A DNA stretch of 64,000 nt from assembly GCF_041146795.1 (NCBI RefSeq), contig NC_135174.1, positions 22,778,878 through 22,842,877 on the forward strand. Direction: 5' to 3'. This DNA is from Maylandia zebra (Eukaryota; Chordata; Actinopteri; Cichliformes; Cichlidae). The position numbers and the translations under genes are program-made. Positions 1-10,908 of the stretch are shown here, one piece after another (within the stretch, counting starts at the first letter, position 1; each line of letters starts with the position of its first letter). Below the pieces are notes generated by a model. That model had not been told where the DNA came from and ran no database searches. It saw only the letters and a list, made by a program, of their open reading frames with translations.

Positions 1-186
1 GGGCTGGCAGTAAAAGAGGCAGCCCAGATCAGTCACGAGTGCAGCTTTTCTTTGTGGCTTGCATAAACTGACAATATGGTTGATATTTGTAACTATTGTC
101 ATCTTACTGTCCTTCCTGGATGATAAAATACGCAAAGTAGGAAATTTTGCTTTTCATTTTTGTATTAAAAAACTCATTTCTTTCAG

Positions 187-480
187 GTGGAAATGCCTCC
201 AGTTTAGAGAGACAAGATTATGGTACAGAACAAACACTTCAAAACTTTTTTGCTCTGTGTTTGCCCTGTGATGAGCTCGCAACCTCTCCAAGCTGTGCCC
301 TATACCCTGCCAGCCCCATAGTGACAATGAATTGTACAAGTGGATAAGAACATAGTTAGATGTTATTAACAGATGATGAAATATGAATAATCTAATAGAT
401 GTGTATTGTTTGTTTATATGTTTGTTTTTTGCCAGATGGAAATGCTTCCAGTCCTGAGCTACAAGAAATTGGAATGCCAT
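187..480 (+). other. Two similar putative mini-exons (187-222 and 436-480)
   Basis: Two short stretches each sit between a pyrimidine-tract AG and a GT. Both are phase 1 at each side and encode related peptides: GNASSLERQDYG and GNASSPELQEIGMP. They are alike at DNA level (GGAAATGC, then TCCAGT), which suggests a duplicated exon. They could be the last exons of a gene starting before the window or 5' exons of the receptor gene. No product is recognised and no promoter or start codon could be assigned. Confidence 0.25.
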
Positions 481-756
481 GTAAGAATCTAATTATATAA
501 ATATTGTGTAATCATTAAACTTTCCCATTTCTTTAGCCAGGCAGTGTTTTTGTTGTGGATAATTTTCCTGACTAAATAAAGAAAAAATAGTAGGTACACA
601 TGTACTTGTGAGCATTTTAAATGGATTTGATGCCATAAAATATAGCTGCTCCTCCCAAGGTAAATATACTAACAGATAAATACATTAAACCAACACTTAC
701 CAAATACCATATACTGAAAAATGTGGAAAATAACATCCCATATGTTCTTCTTTCAG

Positions 757-893
757 TTAATTACTCGGCAGAGATAAAGAATCCTGAAGATATTCTGATC
801 TTTGAACGAATGCGAAGTATGAAACAAAACCTGCAAAACTTCTTCTTTTTCTTCTTCTTGTCTTTCTTCTCAATCTGTCTAATATTGTAGACT
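757..893 (+). CDS. Probable first (5' UTR plus signal-peptide) exon of the htr3-like gene, frame unclear
   Basis: A strong donor (GTGAGT at 894) leaves phase 1, which is what the next exon at 1418 needs. The frame running into that donor reads LLLFLLLVFLLNLSNIVD, a convincing signal-peptide core, and joins to YRQMDTDESC. That frame has no ATG after its last stop at 803-805. The two ATGs present (810 and 819) lie one base out of register: they read MKQNLQN followed by a Phe-rich stretch and reach TAG at 888-890. The switch falls within a CTT/T-rich tract (841-870), where indels are common. Possibilities are a real frameshift allele, an assembly error, or a small unseen upstream exon. Confidence 0.45.
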
Positions 894-1417
894 GTGAGTA
901 TACGTGGAGACTGAACCAGGTTATTGTTTTAATTCTGGGTTGAGTGTTTATGCCTGTATTGAGTCAATAACAACTTGCTGAAACTTATGCGTTTAGAAAA
1001 CTTATTTTTAAATGAAGACTGTTTTTAAATTTAATTGTCTGCTCAGATCTTCACATTTACAATAATTTCATTAGAGAATTGATTACATATACATGCTCAA
1101 TTCAGGCCTTTTTGTGACCACAAGCCCCTAGATCCTGGGTTACATTTGTGATCCCATGCTTTTCATGGCTTGTTAAAAGGTTCCTGAAGCAGTCTATACG
1201 TACCCACAGAAGTGTTGTTCTGTTGTTCATTGACACCATTAGCTCATAAGCATTAACATGGATAAACATGAAGTTTGAAGTCTCGATAACCACCAGATCA
1301 CTGAAGTGCTTTTTGAAAGCAAATTTAATTAGCATGGAAGAGTGGAAGGTGGAATTTGTTTTTTCTTTTTCTTGCAGGAATTTACTCTCTAATGCATTAT
1401 ATGTGTATTCATTTCAG

Positions 1418-4400
1418 ATAGACAAATGGACACAGATGAAAGTTGCAGTTCTCAGGCTGTTGTAAACTACCTGAACCTAACCCAAGACAGTCACAAATAC
1501 ACTCTGAGCCGGCCTGTTAAATGCCACAATCATCTTACATGGATATTTGTTGAAATGAAAATTTTTGCCATCCTAGATGTGGTAAGTTATTTTTACTGTT
1601 TTGTTTATTTTTAATGACTGCTCTTGTTTTTAATGTTATTTCCTCTGTAGCTGATTAAAAGGATCATAGCAAACCATCTTTTTCAGCTACATTCACGGAG
1701 CTGGAAATTTTTTAAATACTGCATTTCAGTCTGGACAATTTAAGTCAATTAATTACTGTCATTTCCATCTGTATGTGACCGACCCCCCCCCCCCCCCCCC
1801 CCCCCCCCTCTCTGACTACATGGAAAGTTGTTGATTAAGTCAGAAAAGACATGGAACGGGGGGTTGTGGTGGACTCTGGTTGCACAGTGGTTTGCGGATG
1901 AGTGTCTTTTGTCCTGTCTTCCTTCCCTCACCCCCAATCAGTCGTGGCAGTTAGCTACAGCTATATAAATAAAATTGAACTGAATTAACCGTATGCCATT
2001 AGCCATCAGATGGTGTGAGATGGCACTGAGAAAAGCTCAGCTTCTCCCTGAAGTAACACTGCTCAATTTCTTTGCTCACAGAGAGAAACTGATCAGACCT
2101 TCATTTCTTACATTTGGGTTTATTTGGTGAGCCTATTCTTAAAAATACATAATTTCTCACTCTATTGGTGAAATTAAAAGTATTATTTTTAAAATGACAT
2201 TTTCATCTTTTCCTCGCTTTTTTTCCCCTCTACTTGTACCTCGTCTCTCTTTTTCTCATTCCTCTGTGCAGAGATGGGACAATGAGCACATTTGGTGGGA
2301 TCCAAATGAGTTCTGTGGACTTGATCATATATTAGTTCCAACCAAGCTTTTGTGGATGCCGGATCTAACTATTGAAGAAATGTAAGTTTAATAAACACTC
2401 ACTGATTCACAAACAGTCACTACCAAAGAAATTTATTGTTTAGAAATGACAAAAGCCTGAGACATTTAGATTAATTTGCAGGGAAAACATACATTTTCAT
2501 CAAGCTGTAACCTTTCAGTCATCAAATAGCTAATGGAATAGAAAATATAGCTAATGAAAAGGTTAGAAAAAAACAATCTTTACCTGAGACATTAATTTTG
2601 TCTTTGAAACTTTGAATCACCATACAAAAAACAAAGAGGGAATATGATGCAATGATCACAGTGCATCCATTGTCTTGAATGTGGTGATTTTGTCAGACAT
2701 CACTGCTTTGCAGACAAAACTGTTTAAGTCCTCTTTGTTCAAAGTCTTTACCGGTAGCATCCTTCTTATTATTAATAATAATATTATTAACTATCCACTA
2801 TCTCACCTTGTAAGCCTCTTGAAATCTCTCTCAAATGTAGAAGTGATATTTTTCAGGTCATTTTCTTCTGTAATATTCTCTTCTGTGCTGTATCTGCTGT
2901 ATGCAGCAGCCTTCAGACAGTGTAACTGCTGATTTTAAAAAATATCAAAATGTGTTCGAACTTCAGAAATTAGACTTTGGTCACCCTAGTTTATTTTTAG
3001 TTCATAGCAGTTTAAAGCAGCGCAGTGAGTAACTAAGATGTGGCTAGATGAATCTTCCATTTAAGCTCCTCCCACCAGTAGCTAGTTAGCTGTTTTATGC
3101 TATAGATACTAAAAAAATACCATTCTTATACATGAGAGTTTTTTGTTTACATAGTAGGTGTACTTAGCTTGTTACAGTCCGTAACAGATAATATACTATT
3201 TTTAGTTACCATAATCTAATTTGTTCTCATTGGTTACTCAGGACAGAGAAGGACAAAGCCTCTCCAAGTCCTTATCTCAACATTAGGAATTACGGTTGGG
3301 TTGAATTTAGGAATGATCAGGTAGTGCTAAGCACCTGCAAGATGCACGTGTACAAATTCCCCTTTGACATTCAGAGCTGCAACCTCTCCGTGAAGTCTAT
3401 CATGCACTCTGGTGAGCCCATAACATTTTGTTTGCATGTGTTTTCAATGGTCTGATGAGCACACAGCATCAGAAACCACAACATGTATTCCTTCCTTGTT
3501 GGACTGCTCACAGTTATTTTTATATTTCACTACAGATAAAGAAATTCTGTTATTCTACCAGGAAAACAGTACTTTGATCTCAGAGTGGTCTCGTGAGGTG
3601 ATGCACACACAGTACGAGTGGCTGTTCATCAACATGTCAGTCACCAACAAAACTGTTAACCATTTTGGCTTCAACCAAACTACGATTATTTACACTGTAA
3701 GTATTGCTAAAAGCAGAATAAAAAAGTTGTTTTTCAATCGGGTACATTGCATACTTTAGCCACACTATGATGACTCATGTTTCTACAGCAAATAAAGGAT
3801 ATCACTATCCATGCTGCTGCGGTTTAGTAAGTTGTAGAGCAATGCAGTGTGCTTGTTGCCAAGTTAGTTGGTTCAAATTAGCAATGATATATTTCAGATA
3901 AATACACTTTATTAAGGGGGGGCACACTCTGGCGACAGTGGGAAGGAAAAACTCCCTTTTAACAAGAGGAAACCTCCGGCAGAACCAGGCTCAGGGAGGG
4001 GCGGGGCCATCTGCTGCGACCGGTTGGGGTGAGAGAAGGAAGACAGGATAAAAGGCATGCTGTGGAAGAGAGACAGAGATTAAAAACAAGTAGTATTCAG
4101 TGCAGAGAGGTCTATTAACACATAGTGAGTGAGAAAGGTGACTGAAGAAGAAATACTCAATGCATCACAGGAATCTGAAGTTCTCCCCTGAGTTCTCCCC
4201 ATGTTTGCATGGGTTCTCTCTGAGTACTCAGGCTTCCTCAGTCCAAAGACATGTAGTTAGTGGGGATAGGTTAATTTGAAACTCTAAATTGCCCATAGGT
4301 GTGAATTCGGGTGTGAATGTGAGAGCGAATAGTTGTCTGAGTCTATGTGTCAGCCCTGTGACAGCTGGGATAGGCTCCAGCCTCCCCGCAACCCTGAAAA

Positions 4401-7400
4401 AAATAAGTGGAGGAGAATGGATGAATGGATGGATAGTCACTTTATTAATATACATAAATTACTCATATATATACTTCATTTGTAAAAGAGAGTGTAGGTG
4501 TACAGAAATGTTCCTTTAAATGTAGCATAACAATGGTGACAGGAATAATGCTAAGATCTTTGCAAGTCAAAGTTACATACCGATCAAACGGCATTGATTC
4601 TCAGAGAAAGCAGACATTGTTAACTACCCCTCTGTAGAACCTGGGACCATTTCGTGGCCTTTGCGTTTTTTAATTCCACGCCATTTCCACTGTGTTTAAT
4701 GGAGTATAGCCAAATTTTCAAACATGTATTTTTTTCCCATTTTATTTTAAAATTTCAGTCTGAGTTTTTTAAATGAGCTTAAATGGCTGAATAAAAGGCA
4801 TACATCCACTATCGAACCTCGTGGCCGATTTGTGCCCCATTGAAACCCATTATAAACGCTATTTTTCACGCCAGAAAAATTAAGGTCAAATCGATCGCCA
4901 GGTTTCCAGCTTAGGTTTCGATTTGGACTACAGGCCTTAGAGTTGTAATTTTTTTATTTGTCCACCGGGTGGCGCCCTTGCTCCACATGTGACGCCTGCT
5001 GGAACATACACATGTTCTCCAGCGGCCTGCTCGAGACAGATACCCGGAAAAGGCACACTAATTTCCCGCGTACCACAGCAGCCTGCCCCGCTGCTCGTTC
5101 CGGACCATTTTCTACCCTTAGGTTCGTTTGATTTTTTTTTTTTTTTTTTTAATCAACAGGAAATGACGTATTTGTTTTCACGTGGTAGCGGAAGTGTGTG
5201 CTGCAGACACGGGAACCGAACCATATGCTCCGGCGCTGCGCGAAACACACCCGCGGCAGAGGCACTCCTCCCCGGGGGAGCAGGAGCAGCAGCGCCGCCT
5301 GGGGACATTTTTGGCTTCTGGAAAAAAAATTAAAACCGGATCGAAATTAATGTTCGTGCCAATCTTTTGTACATCTAAAGGCCTAATTATAATAACAATA
5401 AAATATTACTTCAAATGTTTTTTTTGGAAAATATTTTATGTTTTATGTTTTATGTTTTTGGGGCAAAAAAAGCAGTGCGCTCATGTGACGAAACCGGGAT
5501 ATAAAGGGTTAAAATCCGCGAAATGTAATTAAAACTTGACATGAATATTTCAGGGAGAAGTAGTTTTAAAAGACTGACCAATTTAAAGTGAAAAAAAAAA
5601 TTAATATTTAATATTTTTATTGCACTTTTTGGGCGTGGTCGATAGTGTGCATTTTATGAAATGCGCTCCTGGAAAAAAAATAAAAGGCGATCGAAATGAC
5701 TCTTGGTGCCAATCTTTAGTCCATCTAAAGGCCTAATTATAATAACAATTGAATATTACCTCAAATGTTTTTTTTTGGAAAATATTCAAGTTTTTTGTTT
5801 TTTGGGGCTAAAAAAACAGGGCGCTCATGTAATAAAACTGGGATTTAAAGGGTTAAAACAATGAAAATATAATTAAAACTTGACATGGATATTTTAAGCA
5901 GAAGTAGTTTTAAAAGATTGACTAATTTAAAGTAGAAAAAAATATTGATATATAACATTTTTAGAGCACTTTTGGGGCGGGACCATTTTTGGTCCCGAGG
6001 TTCACGAAAGGATGGGATTTTGAGGTTCTACCAAGGGCTACCAAGTAAAATAACTGAATGTACAGCACAAAATAGATGGATGGAAGGCCTCAGGGCAAAT
6101 AATCTGCAGGTGATCTCTACAAACTACAAGTTGCATCAATCAACAAAAATATATAGCCAGTCCAGACTGAGGCAGCGGCGGCATGTATATGACTCCTATA
6201 ACGGTATAGGGAACAGCTGTGCAAGGGAGGGATGCTCAGATAGAAGATGCTATTTATAATTTATAAATTATTGTACTATTCTTAGTTAGCGTATTGTCTG
6301 TCTTGTCTTAATGTTGGTTTAAAATGGAGCACTGTAACAAAAAATAATTTCCCCCAGGGATCAATAAAGTATTCTGATTCTGATTCTGATTCTGATTCTA
6401 AATAAATATAATACAAAAAAGGGCCATCAGATTAATACATAATGCAGGGTACAGGGATCATACAAATAGACTATTTTTCAAAATGCAAGCTATTAAATTC
6501 CAAGACTTAGTGGAGTTTAAAACAGTGCAAATAATATATAAAGTAAGAAATAAAATGCTTCCAAAAGAAATCTGTAAATTGATTATAGATAGAGAAGGTG
6601 AGTATAACTTAAGAGGGAAATGGAATTTAAAAATACAAAGTGTTAGAACAACTTTAAAAAGTTTGTCTATCTCTATAGCAGGAGTTAAATTATGGAACAG
6701 TCTAACAGAAGAAATGAAAGAAAGTAACAACATAAACCAGTTTAAAATGAAATATCAAAAACACATTTTTAACAAATATAAGAATGAAGAAAACAGGGTT
6801 AACCCAGGGCGGTAATGTTGCTCGTAATAGTGTTTTAGTTTGTTTGTCTCATAATTTGTCAATCTGCAAACCGTCAGTCCTCATTTATATGAAAGTAACT
6901 ATTCTGTGGTGGGGCTTGTTTATTTGTTTTGTTTATTTGTTTATTTGTTTGTTTTGTTTTTGTCTTTGCTTTACTTTTGCTTCATATGTTGTTTGCTTAA
7001 TTTAAGGCTAAAAGAAAATTAAATCAATGAGAGGTAAAATTTGAGGGGGTAGGGACTAATACGTGTATACTTCTGAATACTCCTTTTCAAACAAAAGAAT
7101 GGAATGATATTTTGTAATGATTGTGAAGTCACATGTTTGAAATAAAAATGAACTGAACTGAATATAATATTCTTTTTGCTACTGCACATTGTCACATAAT
7201 CTTTGTTTATTGCAGCAAAAAAAATGTTTGATATTGTTACTTGTCTTTCTGTGGCTATCTTGTTAGCATATGTATAGTTACCTCTATCCAACATAACCAC
7301 CTGACATAAAATTTGGCAGATTACCATGAAGAGGAGATCTGTACTCTACATTGCCAATTTCTTGCTGCCAGTCCTCTTCTTCTTGTTTCTGGACTTGGCT

Positions 7401-9044
7401 TCTTTCCTGATCTCCGACAGTGGTGGCGAAAAACTCGGCTTTAAGATCACTGTCCTGCTCGCTGTCACAGTGATGCAACTTATTCTCAATGAGATTCTGC
7501 CCTGCTCTTCAAACAAGGTTCCACTTATAGGTAATGCAGCTGAATCTATCCTTTGTTTGACTGTGCATAGTGCACCAGTTTTACTGCAGAGTTGAGATCT
7601 TTTAACACTGAGCTATTTGTTTTAAAACACAATTAATTTTAATAATGACCAAAGCAACCAAAGATGTACTGATCCACCCGCAAAACACTTCAAGCTGCTC
7701 ATCTCACTGTAACAACAAGTAACTTTGCTGACTCAACACATTATGTGTCCTTGTGATTACTGGGATTCTGGCCTTCACTCTGTGCTCCAGTCTAATTTCA
7801 CTTCAGTTAAGTTCTGCTGTATCACATCAAAATACCAGTACACAGCCAATACAGTTAGTGCTTTGAGCAGTCCAATCATGTCAATTATACATCCCCTGGC
7901 ATTTCACATAAAGGAAACAAACTTACCAGTATATGAGTGTTTTTGTTATTTTTCAGGGCTAATTGTTGTGCAAACCTTAATAAGTCATATCTGTATGATT
8001 TTAATACTCTACTCTCAAAATGTTGCACTCTGAAAAGGAAAAGAATAAAATACAAATTAAAAAACTGCAAAATTCATACAATGTTTCTTTAGTAGATACC
8101 AATAGCAGTTTTTAACTTTAAAAAATGGTTATGTGCTGCTGTAGACTGTTGGTTAATCTGGCTTACAGACTCAATAATTATTTACTTCTCCATCTTATTG
8201 ATGCTGTCTGCTCTCCTCAGCAATCTACTGTATTGGAATTTTTGCTCTCATGCTGCTCAGCCTACTGGAGACAATGTTGGTGATGTATCTGATTGAGAAA
8301 GACTCAACAGCCCAACACAATGAGACAAATGAGGACCAAAGCCTGACTGAGAGATGTGGGGAAAAACAGCGCAAATCCAACTTTCAGTGCTCTTTTAGAG
8401 GTATGCTGTCCCATAGTATCATATAAGCTTATCATACAAACCTCTATTACCCTTGCAGGCTTGTATGTGTAGGTACGGTTTACAAGCTCAGACTGTTTCA
8501 GAGCTTACTATATACTGATTGTTTGTATCATTCTAATGATGTGGCGTTCTGTATGTCCTTTAGACATGACAAAATTCATTCACTGTGCATCTGTCTATGA
8601 TGCAGCTACTGATGAAGCACCACCTGTGACCAAAGAGGTTAGATTAAAGTACAACAGCTATTATAAGCATGGAAGAAATATATCCCTATACTGAATGAGA
8701 AAAAAATTACATTATAAGGCAAAAAATGTTTATTGCATGTAGCAGCAACTAATAGACCATATATGGCCTAAAACCTTGTTAATTGCCTTTCTACAAAACC
8801 ACATTAGGGTAGCACCAACAAACTGATGGAGGTGTCATTTGATATGGAAAAGATCTCAGATGAGCTGGAGAAGATTGAGAAAACTGTGAATCTGCTCAAC
8901 AGCAACGAGAGCAAAGAGGAGAAATCCGGCTACTGGACCAGAATGGTTAAAGTCATCAACAGGGTTTTCTTAATTTGCTATATCATAGCAGTTACTGTAT
9001 TTATAGGAACTATGTTTTCATTGTGGAGAACTGCTGAAGACTAG
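1418..9044 (+). CDS. Serotonin type-3-like Cys-loop receptor subunit (htr3-like)
   Basis: Predicted plasma-membrane pentameric ligand-gated cation channel subunit. Exons that keep phase: 1418-1581, 2082-2126, 2272-2381, 3242-3411, 3536-3696, 7320-7530, 8221-8400, 8564-8637, 8808-9044 (stop TAG), about 450 residues after the leader. Visible parts: extracellular domain with YIWVYLRW (loop D) and WMPDLTIEE (loop A); a Cys-loop C-x13-C around FPFD; M1 after MKRRS; M2 beginning GEKLGFKITVLLA, with the GEK start seen in cation-selective 5-HT3 channels; M3 in exon 7; a long acidic intracellular loop; and a C-terminal M4. The loop B Trp of human 5-HT3A is Ile here (KSIMHS) and the loop C tyrosine pair is missing, so the ligand may not be serotonin. 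It resembles the teleost '5-HT3A-like' expansion. A probable leader exon (757-893) is listed separately. Family assignment is firm; the exact paralogue is not. Confidence 0.88.
1783..1808. repeat. Poly-C tract of 26 bases
   Basis: Uninterrupted C run in the second htr3-like intron. Such a run is prone to length change and to sequencing error. Confidence 0.95.
1905..1986 (-). repeat. Internally deleted copy of the interspersed repeat also at 3905 and 31857
   Basis: The stretch reads as the reverse complement of parts of the copy at 31857: a 'ctgtcttccttc...ctcaccccc' block joined directly to a 'tataaataaaattgaactg' tail. The middle of the repeat is missing. The AT-rich tail with short TTGAA-like units is typical of a retroposon 3' end. 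Confidence 0.5.
3905..4130. repeat. Interspersed repeat, partial copy (same family as 31857-32115)
   Basis: From about 3920 to 4045 it is nearly identical to 31985-32112, including 'ctggcgacagtgggaagg' and 'gaccggttggggtgagag'. The near identity of two copies 28 kb apart marks a dispersed repeat rather than unique sequence. It has no coding potential. The downstream part to about 4130 is not present in the other copy. Confidence 0.75.
4175..4437 (+). mobile_element. tRNA-derived SINE, 5'-truncated
   Basis: Matches the reverse complement of the full SINE at 25990-26380: the header-style 'tccaaagacatgtagtt' stretch, then 'gggataggttaattt', 'ggctccagcctcccc', and an ATGG-type tail ending near 4437. 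The tRNA-like head is absent, so this copy is truncated. It lies in htr3-like intron 5. Confidence 0.7.
4624..6046. mobile_element. Probable non-autonomous DNA transposon with two internal 350-bp units
   Basis: The left end (about 4624) reads 'ctacccctctgtagaacct' followed by 'ccatttcgtg'. The right end in reverse complement reads 'ggtagcccttggtagaacc' followed by 'cctttcgtg', so the ends are imperfect inverted repeats. TTAA sits directly before the left end (4620-4623), the target of Kolobok/piggyBac-type elements, but a clean duplicate is not visible on the right. Inside, two diverged copies of a 350-bp unit lie head to tail (about 5321-5670 and 5671-6010; the shared 'gcctaattataataacaat' starts at 5381 and 5731). 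No transposase frame is present. Superfamily is a guess. Confidence 0.45.
6047..6400 (+). mobile_element. LINE-type 3' end with (GATTCT)n tail
   Basis: The segment ends with 'cccccagggatcaataaag' and then four ATTCTG repeats up to about 6400, the usual look of a teleost non-LTR retrotransposon 3' tail. The upstream boundary is uncertain; a short open stretch ending near 6259 may be the last codons of its ORF. Confidence 0.5.
6404..7163 (+). mobile_element. 5'-truncated LINE (L2/CR1-like ORF2 C-terminus and 3' UTR)
   Basis: Translation from 6404 reads IIQKRAIRLIHNAGYRDHTN and continues with LFFKMQAIKFQDLVEFKT and KLWNSLTEEMKESNNINQFK. This is the characteristic C-terminal region after the reverse transcriptase in L2/CR1-group LINEs. 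The ORF ends near 6815 and is followed by an AT-rich 3' UTR ending in 'aatgaactgaactgaa' near 7163. The rest of the element is missing. Confidence 0.75.
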
Positions 9045-9078
9045 TATCTCTAAAGTCCAATGAAATAACAACAACAAC

Positions 9079-9105
<27 letters not shown>

Positions 9106-9111
<6 letters not shown>
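9106..9111 (+). terminator. Candidate poly(A) signal of the htr3-like gene
   Basis: AATAAA about 60 bases after the stop, formed at the end of an (AAT)n microsatellite (about 9077-9110). Confidence 0.5.
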
Positions 9112-9113
<2 letters not shown>

Positions 9114-10590
9114 TTGCCGATTACATGTACTTATGTGTGGTCTTTGTTCACACCTGTAGTTCATTTCCTTTTGATTAAACCAAGGAATAGGCCAGTTAGG
9201 TCAATTTTGTCTCATCTGATGCATCTAATATTTACTGACCTGTTATACATTACTGTATGTATTACACTCTTTTGATGTGAAATGCTCAGTTTATTCTTCA
9301 AGTACACAATGAATTATTTAAAGTCTATTGTTTTGTAAGTGTAGCTGACAAATCGAGTTAAAAGCTCATCTGTGGGAATGTAAAACAATGTAGCTACTGC
9401 TGCTTTATGTGCACATTTACAACTGTATGCTCTTTTAATGCGTAGTCATTATGTCTTTCTATAACAACCAAAAAACCAACCAGGAGCATGTATCAAAGGT
9501 GATCAAATGAAAAAAATAAAATAAATGGAAATTGGAATGTACAATCAGCGGTCTTTATGAGGTACACTTGTTTAACTGCTTGTTGTTGTAAATGTCTAAA
9601 TAGCCAATCAAACATAACCAGCCAATCAACCTAGCACCTTTGGGATGTATTGAAACATTATCACATCATGGATGTCCAGCTGACAAATCGACAGCAACTT
9701 TGTCCTACTATCATGTTAATATGAACCAAAATATTTGAGCGATGTCTAAATGTGTGTCACAGAGAATTAAGGAAAGTGTTCCTGTTGAGTGTATGTGTGT
9801 GGGTGAGTGTGCAGTCCAGAGAGATCTACCTCCACGCTGTAAGCTATCCAAAATGGTAAATACTTTTTCTTCTTTCTTCTTCTTCTTCTTCTTATTATAT
9901 AATATATTTTAAATTTGGTGCAGTGTTAGACTATTGCCAATTTCTAGAAAGTTGGCATTGATAAAACATTGGTTCTGGCTATTTCTTGATGTTGTATTTT
10001 AAAAGTTGCAGGTGGTAGAATTTTATTATTTGTAAATTTACATTTACAAATCACAATGTAAATTTTCACAAATTCTGAATTACAGAATTTCTCAACATTC
10101 AATTTAATAGCAATGCCTGGTGAAAGATATAGTAGATCATTTGTCTTTGGGCTCAGCGCTAAAGGGACTCTTTCATTAATTCTTCCATTAGAAACGCTGC
10201 ACAATTGCAAAACTTTTCATTAAAGCTTCCTCTTGTACAATCAGTTTAAGCCTCTTAATTTCACATCTATGTAAATTTAAGAGAAGATGCTGAAGTTTGG
10301 GTTCTTTTGCACTTGAGGGATGTCAAGAAGAGAAGCATGGATTGACACATCAAATATAACTGCCATTTCTATTGCCCCCACACACTAACTATTTTAATTT
10401 GTTTATAATTATTACTCACAATTTATATTTTATTTAATAATTTCATATTATCATATTCATCATTTATAATTTAGTATATTATGACTTTTAAGAATAAGAT
10501 CAAAGATAGCACTGGTTGCAGTGCGCTGTTTCCTCCGTTGCTACAGGGGGCGCTGTTCGCTTCAGTATCTCCGTATTGTCGCTCAGTTAG
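9112..10590. other. Intergenic region between htr3-like and lrrc59
   Basis: AT-rich, with no exon-like frame. It holds the Tc1-like scrap at 9556-9790 and a CTT/AT tract near 9865-9915. Nothing else could be assigned. Confidence 0.6.
9556..9790 (+). mobile_element. Tc1-like transposon scrap
   Basis: Shares 'gaggtacac.tgttnaactgcttgtt' and the later 'cagctgacaaat.gacagcaact' and 'actatcatgtnaatatg' blocks with 41337-41620, a copy that carries a recognisable Tc1 transposase C-terminus. It is short, degenerate and non-coding. Confidence 0.55.
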
Positions 10591-10687
10591 TGACGTGGAT
10601 TTTCATTGAAGCAGTCAGTGCTGCCAGAAGCAGTTTCTCCAGCCTTATAGAGCTCTCCTTCTAACGCATTTTAACCACATTTACAAG
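10591..10687 (+). promoter_or_regulatory. lrrc59 promoter/5' UTR zone with TGACGTGG motif
   Basis: TGACGTGG at 10591-10598 matches the unfolded-protein-response element bound by XBP1/ATF6. Downstream is a likely non-coding first exon ending at about 10687 before GTGAAT. The start codon lies in the next exon, whose acceptor is at 10900. No TATA box is evident. The transcription start is inferred. Confidence 0.45.
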
Positions 10688-10908
10688 GTGAATCCGTCGC
10701 TCTCTTTCGTCGTGTTTCACTTTTTAACACAGTTGTGCCGCAGCTGTCGAAACAGGTGAGCAGGTCGCGTAAAATGTTCACATTGCAGGGTTTTCCTGTT
10801 GCTAGTTCAGAAGTATCTGCAGTAAAAAACTACAGAAACTGGCCACTCATGTCAGTATTTCTTTGTGACAGTCCTTGTGATGTGTGTTTACTCACCACAG
10901 ACTCCAGG

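Noticed and set aside
10735-10908. N-terminal extension of lrrc59 upstream of 10909
   Set aside because: A splice acceptor lies at 10900, and the conserved N-terminus begins at the ATG at 10909; upstream codons are intron.
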